Below, piece by piece: positions 44,384 through 54,549 of a DNA stretch of 64,000 nucleotides; position 1 is the first letter of the stretch; every line of letters begins with the position of its first letter. The notes beneath the pieces were generated by a model. That model was not told where the DNA came from, ran no database searches, and saw only the letters and a program-made list of their open reading frames with translations. Made by a program: the position numbers and the translations under genes. Source of the stretch: Rhinopomastus cyanomelas (Eukaryota > Chordata > Aves > Bucerotiformes > Rhinopomastidae); assembly GCA_013400115.1 (NCBI GenBank), contig VXBP01007146.1:620195-684194 (forward strand), read 5' to 3'.

Positions 44384-45736
44384 GACAGCTGGGGTTTCTT
44401 TCTGGAACCTTCATATTGCTTCTTCTGGGCACCTGGCACCGCGGGGCACCTAAACAACCCTCAGTGACAGAGGAACATGGAACGTTAGCAGCACAGGCAG
44501 CAGGGTCAAAGGGTTTCTAGGTCGCAGAGAGTCCCTGGCTGTGCAGCCCAGCCCCTTCTCCCAGGAGCTCCTCCACGCTCGACCCAGCAGCTCGGCGCTG
44601 GCAGAGTGGTTCCATTTTCTGCTGCGGTTGCAGAGCAGGAATAAGGAGCAAAATGGGATTAAGTCTTAGTGTGACCCGGCATCCCAGCGAGTCCCGGGCC
44701 ACCCGAGTGAGGAAACTCCAAGTGTTACTAAAACAAACGCCCCAAACATCGTCCAAGGCAGGGAGACCATGAGGGCTGTGCTGGTGATGTGCCGAAGGGC
44801 CAAGGAGATAAAGGGCCACCAGCCCTACTTTCACTGTCTGCTGCTGGCCGCGAGGTGATCCCAAACCTTTGAATGGGATGATGGGCACCAGCGGCCACCT
44901 GGGCTCCATCCGCAGCTGCTCCAGAGGGGAGAGGATGCTGTGCTGGGAACGAGGGGGACTTCTCAAAGGGAAACCCACAACGAAAACAAATCCCGATTGG
45001 AAGTGGCTACAAAGGCAGAGAACAAAAGCCAAGGAGCTTCCTGCTGCGCACCCAGCCCTGCTTTTCTCAACCAAGCGGGAGCCCCGCGGGATCCCCCCGG
45101 GCTCTGCGCCTTGGGGGTGCAGGGGGCAGAGCTCCGACTGCCCTTAGGCAGCTCTTGGAAACCCAGTCCTCCCTCCACACCGGCAGGTTTGGAGCTAACA
45201 GCCCACTGACTATGGATTCAAACTGGGAGCAGTGACAACCCCCTGCCCTACCCGCCTCCTCAGACTCCATTGAGCGAAGGAACCCGAGGGAGGGATTCTG
45301 AGCCGAGGCAGAGCTACGGGAGTGAATGAGGCGCTTTCGCATGACAACAGCCTCCAGGTGTTTTGTTGTCCTGCTTTTTCTTCCCCTTTTCTGGTGTTAA
45401 GGGTTTCCAGGAGTCTCCGCAGAGCGCAGCAGCAGCCCTCCTGCCTCACGTTCTGGCACAGACCCACTGCCCACCCCGCGCCACCTTCCCAAGGCTCTTC
45501 TTGGATCCACACAGCTGGCCAAGGCACCAGGGGGCCACCCTGTAAGCACCAAAAGCCTCTGAGATTCGATGGGAAGTCAAGGGCAGCCCTCAGTGTTGTT
45601 GAGTGAGCCCCTGAAGGGCCCCATTCTGACACAAGTTCCTCGTGTCTCGGGCAAAGCACCACTGTGCTGATGGCAACACACAGCCACAACAGTCAGATCC
45701 TGCCATGAGACACTCCTACTCACAGCTTTCAGCCCA
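44384..45736. other. Gene-free stretch of about 1.35 kb
   Basis: Includes a 185-codon open frame on the minus strand (44517-45074) with no recognisable domain and overlapped by plus-strand frames. Read as non-coding. Confidence 0.45.
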
Positions 45737-45930
45737 TTGAACCGTTTTGGTTGGAAGAGACTGAAGATCATCAAGTCCACTGACTGCCTGGTCACCACAA
45801 AGCGCTGTCCCTCACCCCACAGCTCCATGGCTTTTCAGCTCCTCCAGAGAGGGACACTCCACCCTTACCCTGGGCAGCCTGGACAACCCTTTCAGTTTTC
45901 CTCATGGCCATCCTAAACCTTCCCTGGGGC
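45737..45930 (-). mobile_element. Old CR1, type B-like
   Basis: TTTTGGTTGGAAGAGACTGA, CCTCCAGAGAGGGACACTCC, CTGGGCAGCCTGGACAACCC. Confidence 0.75.
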
Positions 45931-46139
45931 AAGTCACTTAAGATTTGCCTTCAAGAGAGCAAGTGCGAGAAGGTTTGAGGTGGTGGTACCTCAGCGCTTT
46001 CCCTGGCACAGAAGCAGATGATCTGCACCAGAAGAATAAATCACAGCAACAAGATGAGACATCATCACTTACCTGAGTCCGCCATCTCCATCCTCTTTGA
46101 ACCTGTATCTGAGCAACAGCCACCCCAGGTACCAGTGTG

Positions 46140-46507
46140 GGTTGGGGACTGACCTGTTAGAGAGCTGTGTAGGAGAAAGGGACCTGGGGGTCCTGGCGAC
46201 CAACAGGAGAGCCAGGAGCCAGCAATGGGCTCTTGTAGCCAAGCAGGCCAATGGCATCCTGGGGTGGATCAGAAGCAGCAGGGGTTAGTAGATTGAGAAG
46301 GTTCTCCTCTTCCTCTGCTCTGCCCTGAGCAGACCACATCTGGAATATAGTGTCCAGAGAGGGTGGAGGAGTCTCCTTCTCTGGAGATGTTTCAAACCCA
46401 CCTGGACATGTCCCTGTACAACTGGATCTAGATGATCCTGCTGTGGCAGGGGGATTGGAGTGCATGACCTTTGAGGTCCTTTCCAATCCCTAATGTTCTG
46501 TGGTTCT
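46140..46507 (+). mobile_element. CR1, type A, with internal deletion
   Basis: ORF2 part (DLLESCVGERDLGVLATNRR, ARSQQWALVAKQANGILGWI) up to the HLEYSVQ position, then a jump at about 46358 to the 3' end (GAGTCTCCTTCTCTGGAGAT to CCCTAATGTTCTGTGG). About 400 bases of body are deleted. Confidence 0.94.
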
Positions 46508-47387
46508 CACTTCCCAGCAGAGCAGAGCATCTCCAGCTCCACACCCACCCACAACTACACCACGTAACCTGCACACAACTCCGGGTAGTTAACTACTAAA
46601 CCCTGTTTCTTCTTGCAAAGGCTCTGTTATCCAGGCTGTGGCTCTGAAGACGTTGCACAGGAGGCCCATCTCCTCTCTGCCATCAACCCCACAGCTCAAG
46701 TCCTGAAACAGAACGTTTGGGAGCCGGCAGGTTACCATCTAAACTCAGTTTGATGAGGTGAAGGCAACAGAGCTGGGACTGGGAGTTGGGAGGTGACGCT
46801 AGCGAAGAGTTGGGAGTTCCACAGTGAAATGTGTATTCTCATGCAAATGGCAGGGGAATGTCACATGGGATCCTGCGGATTGTTCGGGAGATAAATGCAG
46901 TGAACTATAAATACAAGTTCAATAGAGAGCCCTGGCAGTGGAGCAGCTGAATGAAAGCTGCTCTGGGAGGCTGCTGGTAGGATTTAAGATGAATCTACGT
47001 GCACTTGTGATACCCAATACGGCTGATCCACCAGGAATCTCATCCTGCCCCAGTAAATTAAACTTAAAACCCCCAGGAAAACACTGCATGGCCAAAGAAA
47101 ACTGCCTTTAAGTGACATTAGTCTAAATAAATGACTGTTAACAGAGCACAGAGCAATGCACTGAGTTCAGGGGGAGGTTAAGGCTCAATGGACTGAAGGT
47201 AGCACCTACTTCCACGCTGCTGCCTTCGGAGAGAGGTGCCTGCCCAAACGTAGAAGAGATTACACTGCTCTTTGATTATAGCAGGATATACACCGGCCTT
47301 CAGGGTTTAAGGAGGATTAGTTCATCCTTTGTCCTTATTCTGGCTCTTCTGAGGATTCTGGTTTGTGTGAAAAAGCAGATGAGATGC
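46508..47387. promoter_or_regulatory. Gene-free stretch, candidate regulatory block 46780-47170
   Basis: Repeat-free with a perfect octamer ATGCAAAT (46841-46848), CTATAAATAC (46905-46914), GTAAATTAAAC and TCTAAATAAATGAC. Lies about 1.5 kb beyond the FJX1 transcript end. Confidence 0.35.
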
Positions 47388-47518
47388 AGGGATGTTTAAA
47401 ACCTGCCTGGACATGCTCCTGTGCGACTTGGTCTAGGTGATCCTGCTGTGGCAGGGGGGCTGCACTAGATCTTTCGAGGTTCCTTCCAATCCCTAATGTT
47501 CTGTGATTCTGTGATTTG
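47388..47518 (+). mobile_element. CR1 3' end, type A
   Basis: GGATGTTTAAAACCTGCCTG to AATGTTCTGTGATTCTGTGA; the nearest CR1 downstream of FJX1. Confidence 0.94.
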
Positions 47519-48055
47519 GGGTTGTGCTGCTGATGCTTCACCCCACCTACAGCAAAACTTTTTGCAGGGTTAATAAAAGCCCAACTATTCAAACACTGAA
47601 AAGCTTCCCCCTTCCTCAGTTCTGCCACAACCCCCAATGCAAAGATAACCCGACTGGGAAGAGAGAGCTGGGAACCAGCGTCAAGGAGCGCTGAAAGCAA
47701 CCAAGCTCTGGGGATGCTCTTGGTGCAGCAACACTTGATGTGACCTGGATGGAGAGGTCAGGACCTGGCCCCAGAGCCCAAAAGGGTTGGGGGCAGCTGA
47801 GCCCACACCAGCTACACCCGCTTGCTGAGACTTCACCGCTTCAGCTCTCCTGCTGCGAGTTCAGGCTGCAAAACCCAGACAAAAGTCTATTCAGGTAACG
47901 TGCACAACGGCCACGACATTTCAGGCGCTCCAAGAGCTCCCAGGGACACGACAAGCAGGAAGGAGAGAGGGGAGGGCAGCGTTTGAAGGCTGAACTCTAC
48001 CCCGTCCCCTCCTCAGAGGAGAGGTTTGTTCAGCTGGGGAGGGAGAGAAGCTGGG
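47519..48055. other. Spacer downstream of FJX1
   Basis: Unique-looking; nothing recognised. Confidence 0.4.
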
Positions 48056-48067
48056 AAAAAAAAAAAA
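48056..48067. repeat. A12 homopolymer (T12 on minus strand)
   Basis: Twelve A on the plus strand just past the FJX1 3' end. Read on the minus strand it is a U-rich stretch that may help 3' end formation. Confidence 0.8.
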
Positions 48068-48117
48068 GGAGGTCACCACCCACCAGCAAACCTCGGGGAA
48101 GCACTCAGGACGAAGGG

Positions 48118-49214
48118 AGGCAAAAGCACGACCACACTTTACTGAAAGATCAGTCTCTTTAGTACCTTACAGAAAAGCTTCGGAACACTGACCACCGCAC
48201 GGAAAAGGCAGACTTTGTCAAATAAAAAGGTCGTCTTCTTATAAAAAACCTAACAAGTCAAAGTAAAGTGCATGAGAACAGTCTGTGGTTGGGTTTTTTC
48301 CCCCCTCTGATCAAAGTCTCAGAACAGAGTTTCTTTACAAAACCCCAGGAGATCCTCTTGCGTGTCGTGTCCCCCCCGCTTCCCTCCCCAGCAGTCCCAG
48401 TTATTTTACCGGTCGCAAAAAAGCCAGGACGGTGACGATTGCAAACAAAGCGTTTTAGGACTGAAAGGGCTGAACCCGACGCACCCCACAGGAGAGACTA
48501 CAGAGCTAAGGGGGATGTTTTATGGGCTTCCTGCTCACTTCCCACCCGCGGGATCCAACAGCCGGCAGAGAGGCTCGAGCTCCTTAAAGGGCATCGGTAA
48601 GAAACCAGCTTCATGAATAGGGCGGTTCTGGTGGTGAGGGGCACCCCCATTGTGCAGGCAGCCCTTGGCCGGGGAGTATCAGCGTCCAGACTTAAATATG
48701 CTGTTGGCAAAAGGGAAGAAGATATATTTATATAAAAAAAGAAATGAAAAGCTTTGCACCTGCCTCCTTGGGAAGGAAAAGGTAGTCGACCCCAATCCAG
48801 ACAAAGACAACGGCTTTCCTACGGGGTCTGTTATCAGGGCGAGAGCACCTCGAGAGTTAAGGGAAGCACTCAGGATGCTGGATCCTCTCAGATTTTTCTT
48901 TCAAGCTCCAGGAGCAGAGCCCGGGAGTGGGCTCGGCTCTGTGTGCACCTTCAGGGATCTTCACAAAGGCGACTCAGCCGCTCCTCTGGACAGCGGCGGC
49001 AGGTTGGAGCCTGCTCTCATCCGAACCTGAGCGACCGCTCCGCAGACCTTCTCCCGCACTTCACCCCCGGCAGCCGCGGTGGTTTCAGAAAACCGAGATG
49101 ACAGGCAGAGTCCATCCCATGGGATAGGGTCCATCCCAGCCTTTAGCGGCCACTGGTGCAAGCCAAGTCCCACTCGCCGGGCGTGGAGCGAAGCCGGAGC
49201 ATCGCCCGGGTGGG
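48118..49214 (-). other. FJX1: FJX1 3' untranslated region (probable)
   Basis: About 1.1 kb after the stop codon, free of CR1, with AT-rich patches (48700-48760) and no sustained reading frame. The lack of repeats contrasts with both flanks and fits a transcribed, constrained 3'UTR. The far end is set by the candidate polyadenylation signal at 48138-48143; transcript data are needed for the exact end. Confidence 0.65.
48138..48143 (-). promoter_or_regulatory. Candidate FJX1 polyadenylation signal (AGTAAA)
   Basis: The minus strand reads AGTAAA, a known weaker variant of AATAAA. About 45 nt beyond it comes a GU-rich run (GCTGGTGGGTGGTG, minus strand, about 48078-48092), then T12 (48056-48067), as expected for a downstream element. 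I saw no AATAAA or ATTAAA on the minus strand close by. Confidence 0.5.
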
Positions 49215-50078
49215 TCAGAGCACGGCGGCAGCCTGCGCACGGCAGTGGGCGATGTGGCGGTGCACGAAGTCGACGCGGGCTTGCAGGAGCTCGGCTTGTC
49301 GCTCCGTGAGGAAGCCAAGGCGAGCCCAAAGCGGCTCCCGAGCCCGGTACCGGCGTCGCAGCTCGGCGGCGGCGCTCCGACGGCGGTGCAGCTCGGCAAC
49401 ACGTCGCGCCGTGCCCTCGCGGAAGATGCAGACGGAGCGGAGCAGCGGCTCGTTGTAGGGGTCCCACATGGCGAGCAGGCGGTAGCCGTGCACCAAGCCC
49501 GCCTCGTTGTCCATGAAGACGAGCCCGCCGTCGGGGCCGCGCAGCAGGTTGCTGGTGGCTCTGCGCATCACGCGCGGGTCCCACTGCAGGCTGAAGAGGT
49601 TGCTGACCAGCCGGTCAAAGTTGGCCGTCAAGTAGTCGAAGAGGATCAAGTCGCTCCACTGCACCAGTTCCACCAGCTGCGCCGGCGAGAGGCCGCCCAG
49701 CTCCGTCGCTGACAGCGTCCGCAAGCGCCGGCCGGCTCCCGCTTCTGTCGCCCAAGGCTCGGGGGCCACCACGGCGGTCAGGTTGTCCACCCAGCGCGTC
49801 AGGCTGACCACGGAGCCCTCGGCCCAGTGCGACCCGCGCAGCTCCTCCCGCACGGGCTCCCAGCGCGGCCCGCGGGGCTCCACCAGCGCCAGGGCCATGG
49901 GCGGCAGCCGCTGCTGCATGCCCAGCACCCCGGCCAGGTGGTAGGAGAGCGCTTCGCCCTGGATCTGCTCCGGGCTCACCCCGTAGCGGACGCAGGCCCG
50001 GCTGCCGTCCGACAGCAGCGCCAGGCGGTTGGAGCTGCGCCCGCAGCCGCCCCGCTCCAGCGCCGACACCCGGGCGCC
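49215..50078 (-). CDS. FJX1: FJX1, four-jointed box kinase 1 (5'-truncated by assembly join)
   Basis: Seen: one open frame of 287 residues ending at the TGA at 49217-49215, starting abruptly at the single N at 50080. It opens with the conserved ALERGGCGRSSNRLA block, then RYGVSPEQIQGEALSYHLAG, SVVSLTRW, an N-glycosylation site NLT (residue 99 of the visible part), LFDYLTANFDR, NLFSLQWDPRVM, the DNE motif (residues 190-192, within FMDNEAGLVHGY) and a Cys near the end (HIAHC). Known: Four-jointed/FJX1 is a Golgi type II membrane kinase of the Fam20-like secretory kinases; the fly protein phosphorylates cadherin domains of Fat and Dachsous, and its DNE motif is needed for activity. Vertebrate FJX1 is intronless and about 430-440 aa, so roughly the first 150 residues, with the signal anchor, are missing. 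Upstream of the N the same frame has no ATG (the first possible start is GTG) and no hydrophobic stretch. Kinase motifs look intact, so I read this as a working gene with an incomplete assembly. Confidence 0.95.
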   Translation of the reverse strand, partial: GARVSALERGGCGRSSNRLALLSDGSRACVRYGVSPEQIQGEALSYHLAGVLGMQQRLPPMALALVEPRGPRWEPVREELRGSHWAEGSVVSLTRWVDNLTAVVAPEPWATEAGAGRRLRTLSATELGGLSPAQLVELVQWSDLILFDYLTANFDRLVSNLFSLQWDPRVMRRATSNLLRGPDGGLVFMDNEAGLVHGYRLLAMWDPYNEPLLRSVCIFREGTARRVAELHRRRSAAAELRRRYRAREPLWARLGFLTERQAELLQARVDFVHRHIAHCRAQAAAVL

Positions 50079-50080
50079 GN

Positions 50081-50300
50081 CGGGGTGCGGGGGAGCCCCG
50101 GCCGCGGCTCCGCGCCGTGTGCGCGCACGGCCCCGCCGCGCACCGGGAGGCACCGGGAACCCGCACCACGTGGGAAAGAGGGAGGGGAGGGGGGGAGGGA
50201 GAGGCGCGCCCGGACCGCCCCCCGCACCCCGCCTGGTGCGCGGTGCCGGCTTAAAGCGGCGATGACGGGGGGTGTGTCGGGGGGTGGGTAGTGGGGACCG
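50081..50300 (-). promoter_or_regulatory. FJX1 5' flank: probable 5'UTR/core promoter, CpG-rich
   Basis: Very GC- and CpG-rich sequence between the single N at 50080 and the N run. On the minus strand it carries a TATA-like CTTTAA (50256-50251), a palindromic E-box CACGTG (50167-50172) and a polypurine G-run cluster. None of the three minus frames shows a signal anchor, so I favour 5'UTR/promoter over coding sequence; part could still be the N-terminus if the join is imprecise. Confidence 0.5.
50180..50199 (+). promoter_or_regulatory. Predicted G-quadruplex with one-base loops
   Basis: Four G runs (50180-82, 84-87, 89-95, 97-99) are separated by single A bases on the plus strand, the canonical pattern for a very stable parallel quadruplex. 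It lies 8 bases from the E-box in the FJX1 5' flank. Confidence 0.7.
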
Positions 50301-50391
50301 NNNNNNNNNNNNNNNNNNNNNNNNNNNNNNNNNNNNNNNNNNNNNNNNNNNNNNNNNNNNNNNNNNNNNNNNNNNNNNNNNNNNNNNNNNN
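50301..50391. other. Assembly gap (91 N)
   Basis: A run of N. The right edge is followed within 5 bases by G12 (50396-50407) and the left edge is GT/GGGG-rich, so the gap lies in sequence that short reads cross poorly. Confidence 0.99.
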
Positions 50392-51124
50392 GGATGGGGG
50401 GGGGGGGATGATGATTGCGGGGTCGTACCGCGGTCGGGATCGAATGGGGTTAAAAATCCCCCTCCTCGATCGGTTCTCTGCAGCGAAAAGAAATCACCAC
50501 AAAAATGAAAATTAAAATCAAAATGAAAATGAATACAAATTTAAAACGAAAACTAGACGAAAAATAAAGGAAAAATTAAATAATAATCAAGAGGTGAAAA
50601 TTAAATAGTAAAATGTCTGATAATAATAAAAAAATCCCATTCTCGCGTCCTCAACTCTTGCGGGATCTCAGCGACTCCCAGTCGCCCGGGCTGCACTGGG
50701 TGCAACTGGCAATGAAATCAATTTTTAACCATTTTTCTTAATAGAAGAAAAAAATTCCGCAGGTTGGGGGCTGCTCCTCTGCCACCTCAGCAACTTGAAA
50801 TCAAAAATGCACCGAGAACTGCTGAATTCCGCATCTTTTGCCTCAAATTCCGGGTTAAACCAGAGCTCCAGCACTTTCCGGGGGCATTCTCCCTCGCCCC
50901 CGGCGCTGCCCGCGGAGGTCCCGGACAGGGTCGAACCGAGCGGCTCCCCCCGCCCTCTCCGCCAGTCCCGGGAGCCGATCGGTAGCGGCGCAGCAGCGCC
51001 CCCCGCCGGGATTCGACCGCGCTGCAGCGGCGGCCCCGGGCGGGCGGCAGGGTCCTCGCTCCGCTATCCCCCCCTCCCCAACCTGCAGGGTCCTGACTGC
51101 AGGGACCAGTCGGGGGTGAAGGTA
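50392..51124. other. FJX1 upstream flank: A-rich tract and second GC-rich block
   Basis: After G12, about 50500-50640 is an A-rich low-complexity tract with repeated AAAATGAAAAT-like words. About 50880-51065 is again CpG-rich. Probably the distal part of the FJX1 CpG island. No gene seen. Confidence 0.5.
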
Positions 51125-51770
51125 CCACCTCTGAGCATCATCCAGTGCCAGAGCAGGGTCACAGGATGTTGTCCGGGGGGTTTCAATATCTCCGGAGCAG
51201 AGAGCCCACAACCTCTCTAGGCAGCCTGGGCCACCCTCAGAGTCAAGAAGTCTCTCCACAAGTGTGTGCTGGGTTAAGCTGTTGTTAACTTCCCAGGTTC
51301 CAGTCTGTGCCCATTGCCCCTCGTCCTGTCAGTAGGCATCACTGGATGGTTCCATCCCCCTGCCCTTTAACTGTTGATCAACACGGATCAAATCCCTCTC
51401 AGCTGTGCTCTTCTCCAGCTGAACAGCCCCAGGTCCCTCAGCCTTTCCTCACCACATAGATGCTCCAATCCTTCAGCATCTGCACAGCCTCTACTGGACT
51501 CCCTCCAGTGCCTCCTTTCCTCTCTGAAACTAGGGAGCCCAGAGCTCAGACTGCAGATGCAGCCTCATCAGGGTAGAGGGAGAGGAGAACTTCCCTTGAC
51601 CTACCGGCCTCTGGCTGTGATGCCCTATAAAATCACAAGAATCCTTTAGATTGGAAAAGACCTTCAAGAACAAGTCCAACCGTTACCCCAGCTGTCCCAA
51701 GGCCACTGCTAAACCCTGTCCCTGAGCTCCAGATCTCCACAGCTTTAAAACACGGCCAGGGATGACAACC
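51125..51770 (-). mobile_element. Two old CR1 copies
   Basis: 51125-51625 old copy (CAGGATGTTGTCCGGGGGGT, CAGGTCCCTCAGCCTTTCCT, CTACTGGACTCCCTCCAGTG), reaching well into ORF2. 51630-51770 type B (TTTAGATTGGAAAAGACCTT). Nearest repeats upstream of FJX1. Confidence 0.85.
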
Positions 51771-52918
51771 ACACCACTGCTACCTGTGAACATGGACATT
51801 TGCATTTCTCTCAGAGTGAAACAGGCTCACAGTGAGTGTCCAGTGCTGGCACTGGGAAGTCCCCAGTGGGCACAGGCATGAGGTTCCTACTGTGCCTACA
51901 CCCTTAAATCAATAGCTGGGAAAACACCATCACCCCCAACCCCACAAATTTCTCCTCCTATCAACACTCTTTGGAAGGAGAACAAGCCAGAGCCCAGCTG
52001 AGCCTTTGCTAACAGCCCTTTTCAAACCAGCCCGTTGCTGGCAGAGGGTTAGACATCAGCCAGGCTGACGTGCTGTTCAATTTACAGCATGTTAAGCATT
52101 CCTGGAGCTGTGATCACTGATATATTTGGGTCAATCAGATGTCTCGTTACTGCTTGGCAGACATTGCGACGAGCTGCTTGGAGATAAAGGAGGACAGGCT
52201 CCAGGCTCAGGCAAGCCCTGGCCTGTGGTAGCGCTGCATACCTTCATCTGATACTGTCCCTCAGCTCAAGGCTTCGGTACAACCCCACCACCAACCTCTC
52301 TGCTTCTGAGAATCATCACCATGGAAGTTACTTTCCAACACAGACCTTTCTGGACCATCGAGATTAGCCCCCACCCCAAGTCCATCCTGGGCTGATAGAA
52401 CAGTCTCTCCAGCACCGGCAGACAATCCCTGTTTGGGTCTAACCCACCTCAGTGCTGAATCTTGTAGTCTGGTGGCTGCCACGTGAAGCCCAGCAGGGCT
52501 GTGCACCCCTCCCCTGGAGACCACAGCAGATGAAGCAACCAAGCAGCCTGTTCCCACCCATATTTAGCAGCTTTGGCTCCCAGCAGTGAGCCAATGAGCA
52601 ACCAAAGCAGTGATGGAGCTGTCTTCAGAGACCACCTGTGGCTGCTTTCAGGAGAGGAGCACTGAGCACATGGTGCATTGTGCTGGTACCTGTGGCACTG
52701 GGGTCAGCCCAGCTCTGCCTTGTGTTCCTGTTCCTCCCTGCTCCCTCTCCTTGTGTTCTGAGCCACTGGATCCATGAAAATGTGGATCTGGGGAGCGTTA
52801 TCAGCTCTCCACCTCCCAGTGGCCTGTACTGGCTGATTCACAGCACTGCTGCTGATGGCCAGGTTCCTCCTGCTGCAGCCTCTCTGGTGCCAGCTTACCT
52901 GGTGGTGAGAGCACCTGA
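51771..52918. promoter_or_regulatory. Gene-free stretch, candidate regulatory block 52030-52190
   Basis: 52030-52190 is repeat-free with GTTCAATTTACAGCATG, CACTGATATATTTGGGTCAATCAG-type AT-rich sequence and GGAGATAAAGG. About 2 kb upstream of the FJX1 coding break. The rest shows nothing recognised. Confidence 0.33.
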
Positions 52919-53735
52919 CAGAATCATAGAAAGGTTTGGGATGGAGGAGGCCTTCAAAGATCATCTAGTGCAACCCTCTGCAGTAAGGAGAGACATCCCC
53001 ATCGAGAGCAGGTTTCTCAGAGCCCCAAGGTGCAAGCTGACCTGGAATGGTTCCAGGGATGAGGCGTCTCCCACCTCTCTGGGCACCCTGGGCCCTGGTT
53101 CCACCATCCCCAGCATCAAAATCTTCTTCCTTACATGTAGTCCAAACATCCCTCTTCAGTTTCATAGAATCATAGAACCACAGGACTTTGGGGATTAGGG
53201 ACATTGAAAGATCATTCAGTCCAATCAACCTGCCACAGCAGGATCACCTAGATCCAGTTGCAGGAACATGGCCAGGTGTGTTTTAAACATCTCCAGAGAA
53301 GGAGACTCCACAACCCCCCTGGGCAGCCCCTTCCAGGGCTCTGTCACCCTCCCTGGGAAGAAGTTCCGTCTCAGATTGATGTGGATCCTCCTCTGTTCCA
53401 GATCACACCCACTGCCCCTTGTCCTATCACTGGATAACACTGAGCAGAGCCTGGCTCCACCCTCCTGACACCCACCCCTCACATATAAACATTAATGGGG
53501 TCACCTCTGAGTCTCTTTTCTGCCAACCTCCAGAGCCCCAGATCCCTCAGCCTTTCCTCAGCAGGGAGATGCTCCCCTCCCTTCATCATCCTTGCGACTC
53601 TGCACCAGCCTCTCTCCAGCAGCTCCATGTCCTTCTGGAACTGAGGGGCCCAGAACTGGACACGAGATTCCAGATGCCATCTCAGCAGGGCAGAGTAGAG
53701 GGGGATGAGAAACTATCTTGACCTGCTAACCACCC
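52919..53735 (-). mobile_element. CR1 type C followed by a long CR1 type A
   Basis: 52919-53162 type C (AGGTTTGGGATGGAGGAGGC, CCCTCTTCAGTTT). 53163-53735 type A: full tip (TCATAGAATCATAGAACCAC) through the ORF2 C-terminal blocks to ATCTTGACCTGCTAACCACC. Confidence 0.92.
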
Positions 53736-54549
53736 CCTTAAACAGTTCATCACGTCCTTCATGTCATCACCAGTGATTTCCACACCAGGGCTTCTCTCTG
53801 CAGATACAGCAGCATCACAGCCCTGACCTCTGTTGAGGTGGGTTTGTTTCTCAGCTCCAAAGAAGCCTCTTTCAAAATGAGATAATCCAGCAGAGGGAAG
53901 GGTTTGGAGCTGGTTGTGACTGGAGCAGTTAAAGGTGTTTTGCAGCAGCAGGGAGGTGAACATGAAAGCTCTGCCCTGCAGGCGTGCTGGCAGGTTCTGG
54001 TGGTATTTACGGACTTGTCTCAGCCTGGAATCGAGACATCTGCAAGTTCTTCTGTAGCTCTGACTCCACAGTTGCTTTCTGCAGAAAAGCTCCCAGACAG
54101 ATGGGACTCTGCGAGGGTGGGGTTTACTCTGTAACCTGAAGCACCCTGTAGGACACGAAGCTCTGCAGTTCCTGCACACAGACACATCCCGTCTCCCCCC
54201 CGCACGCTGGGACTCTCTGTTTTCAAGATCTGGGACTCTCTGCTTTTAATATCAAAGCAATAAAGGAGTAAGTGCTCGAGCTCGTGTGCCTGGCTGCCTC
54301 TTGAAAGTCTTCACGCGACCTGTCAGGTGCCTGATGATGCTCAGACACGTCGGGGATTTGTTCTCAACCCTACTAAAGGTGAACTGCAAAGACAGAAGGA
54401 AACCTGTGGTGTTCTCAAGGGTCTCTGTCAAGCAGGCTCTGCACAGCAGTCCCGGAAGGAAGATAGAGACATGATGGGGCAGCAGCATCTGTCATGCAAG
54501 TGTGACCCAGACAGGCCAGCTCCGGAGGTTCAGCTGGGAGGATTTTCCA
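53736..54549. other. Gene-free stretch
   Basis: Nothing recognised. Confidence 0.4.

Noticed and set aside
44517..45074. 185-codon minus-strand frame
   Set aside because: No recognisable domain; plus-strand frames overlap and there is no promoter or splice support.
48221..48226. AATAAA near the FJX1 3' end
   Set aside because: It is on the plus strand, opposite to the gene.
50081..50153. Extending FJX1 to the first in-frame start at 50153
   Set aside because: That codon is GTG and crosses the N; the residues do not resemble the FJX1 N-terminus.
49245..50291. Plus-strand open frames opposite FJX1
   Set aside because: Shadows of the GC-rich FJX1 coding strand.
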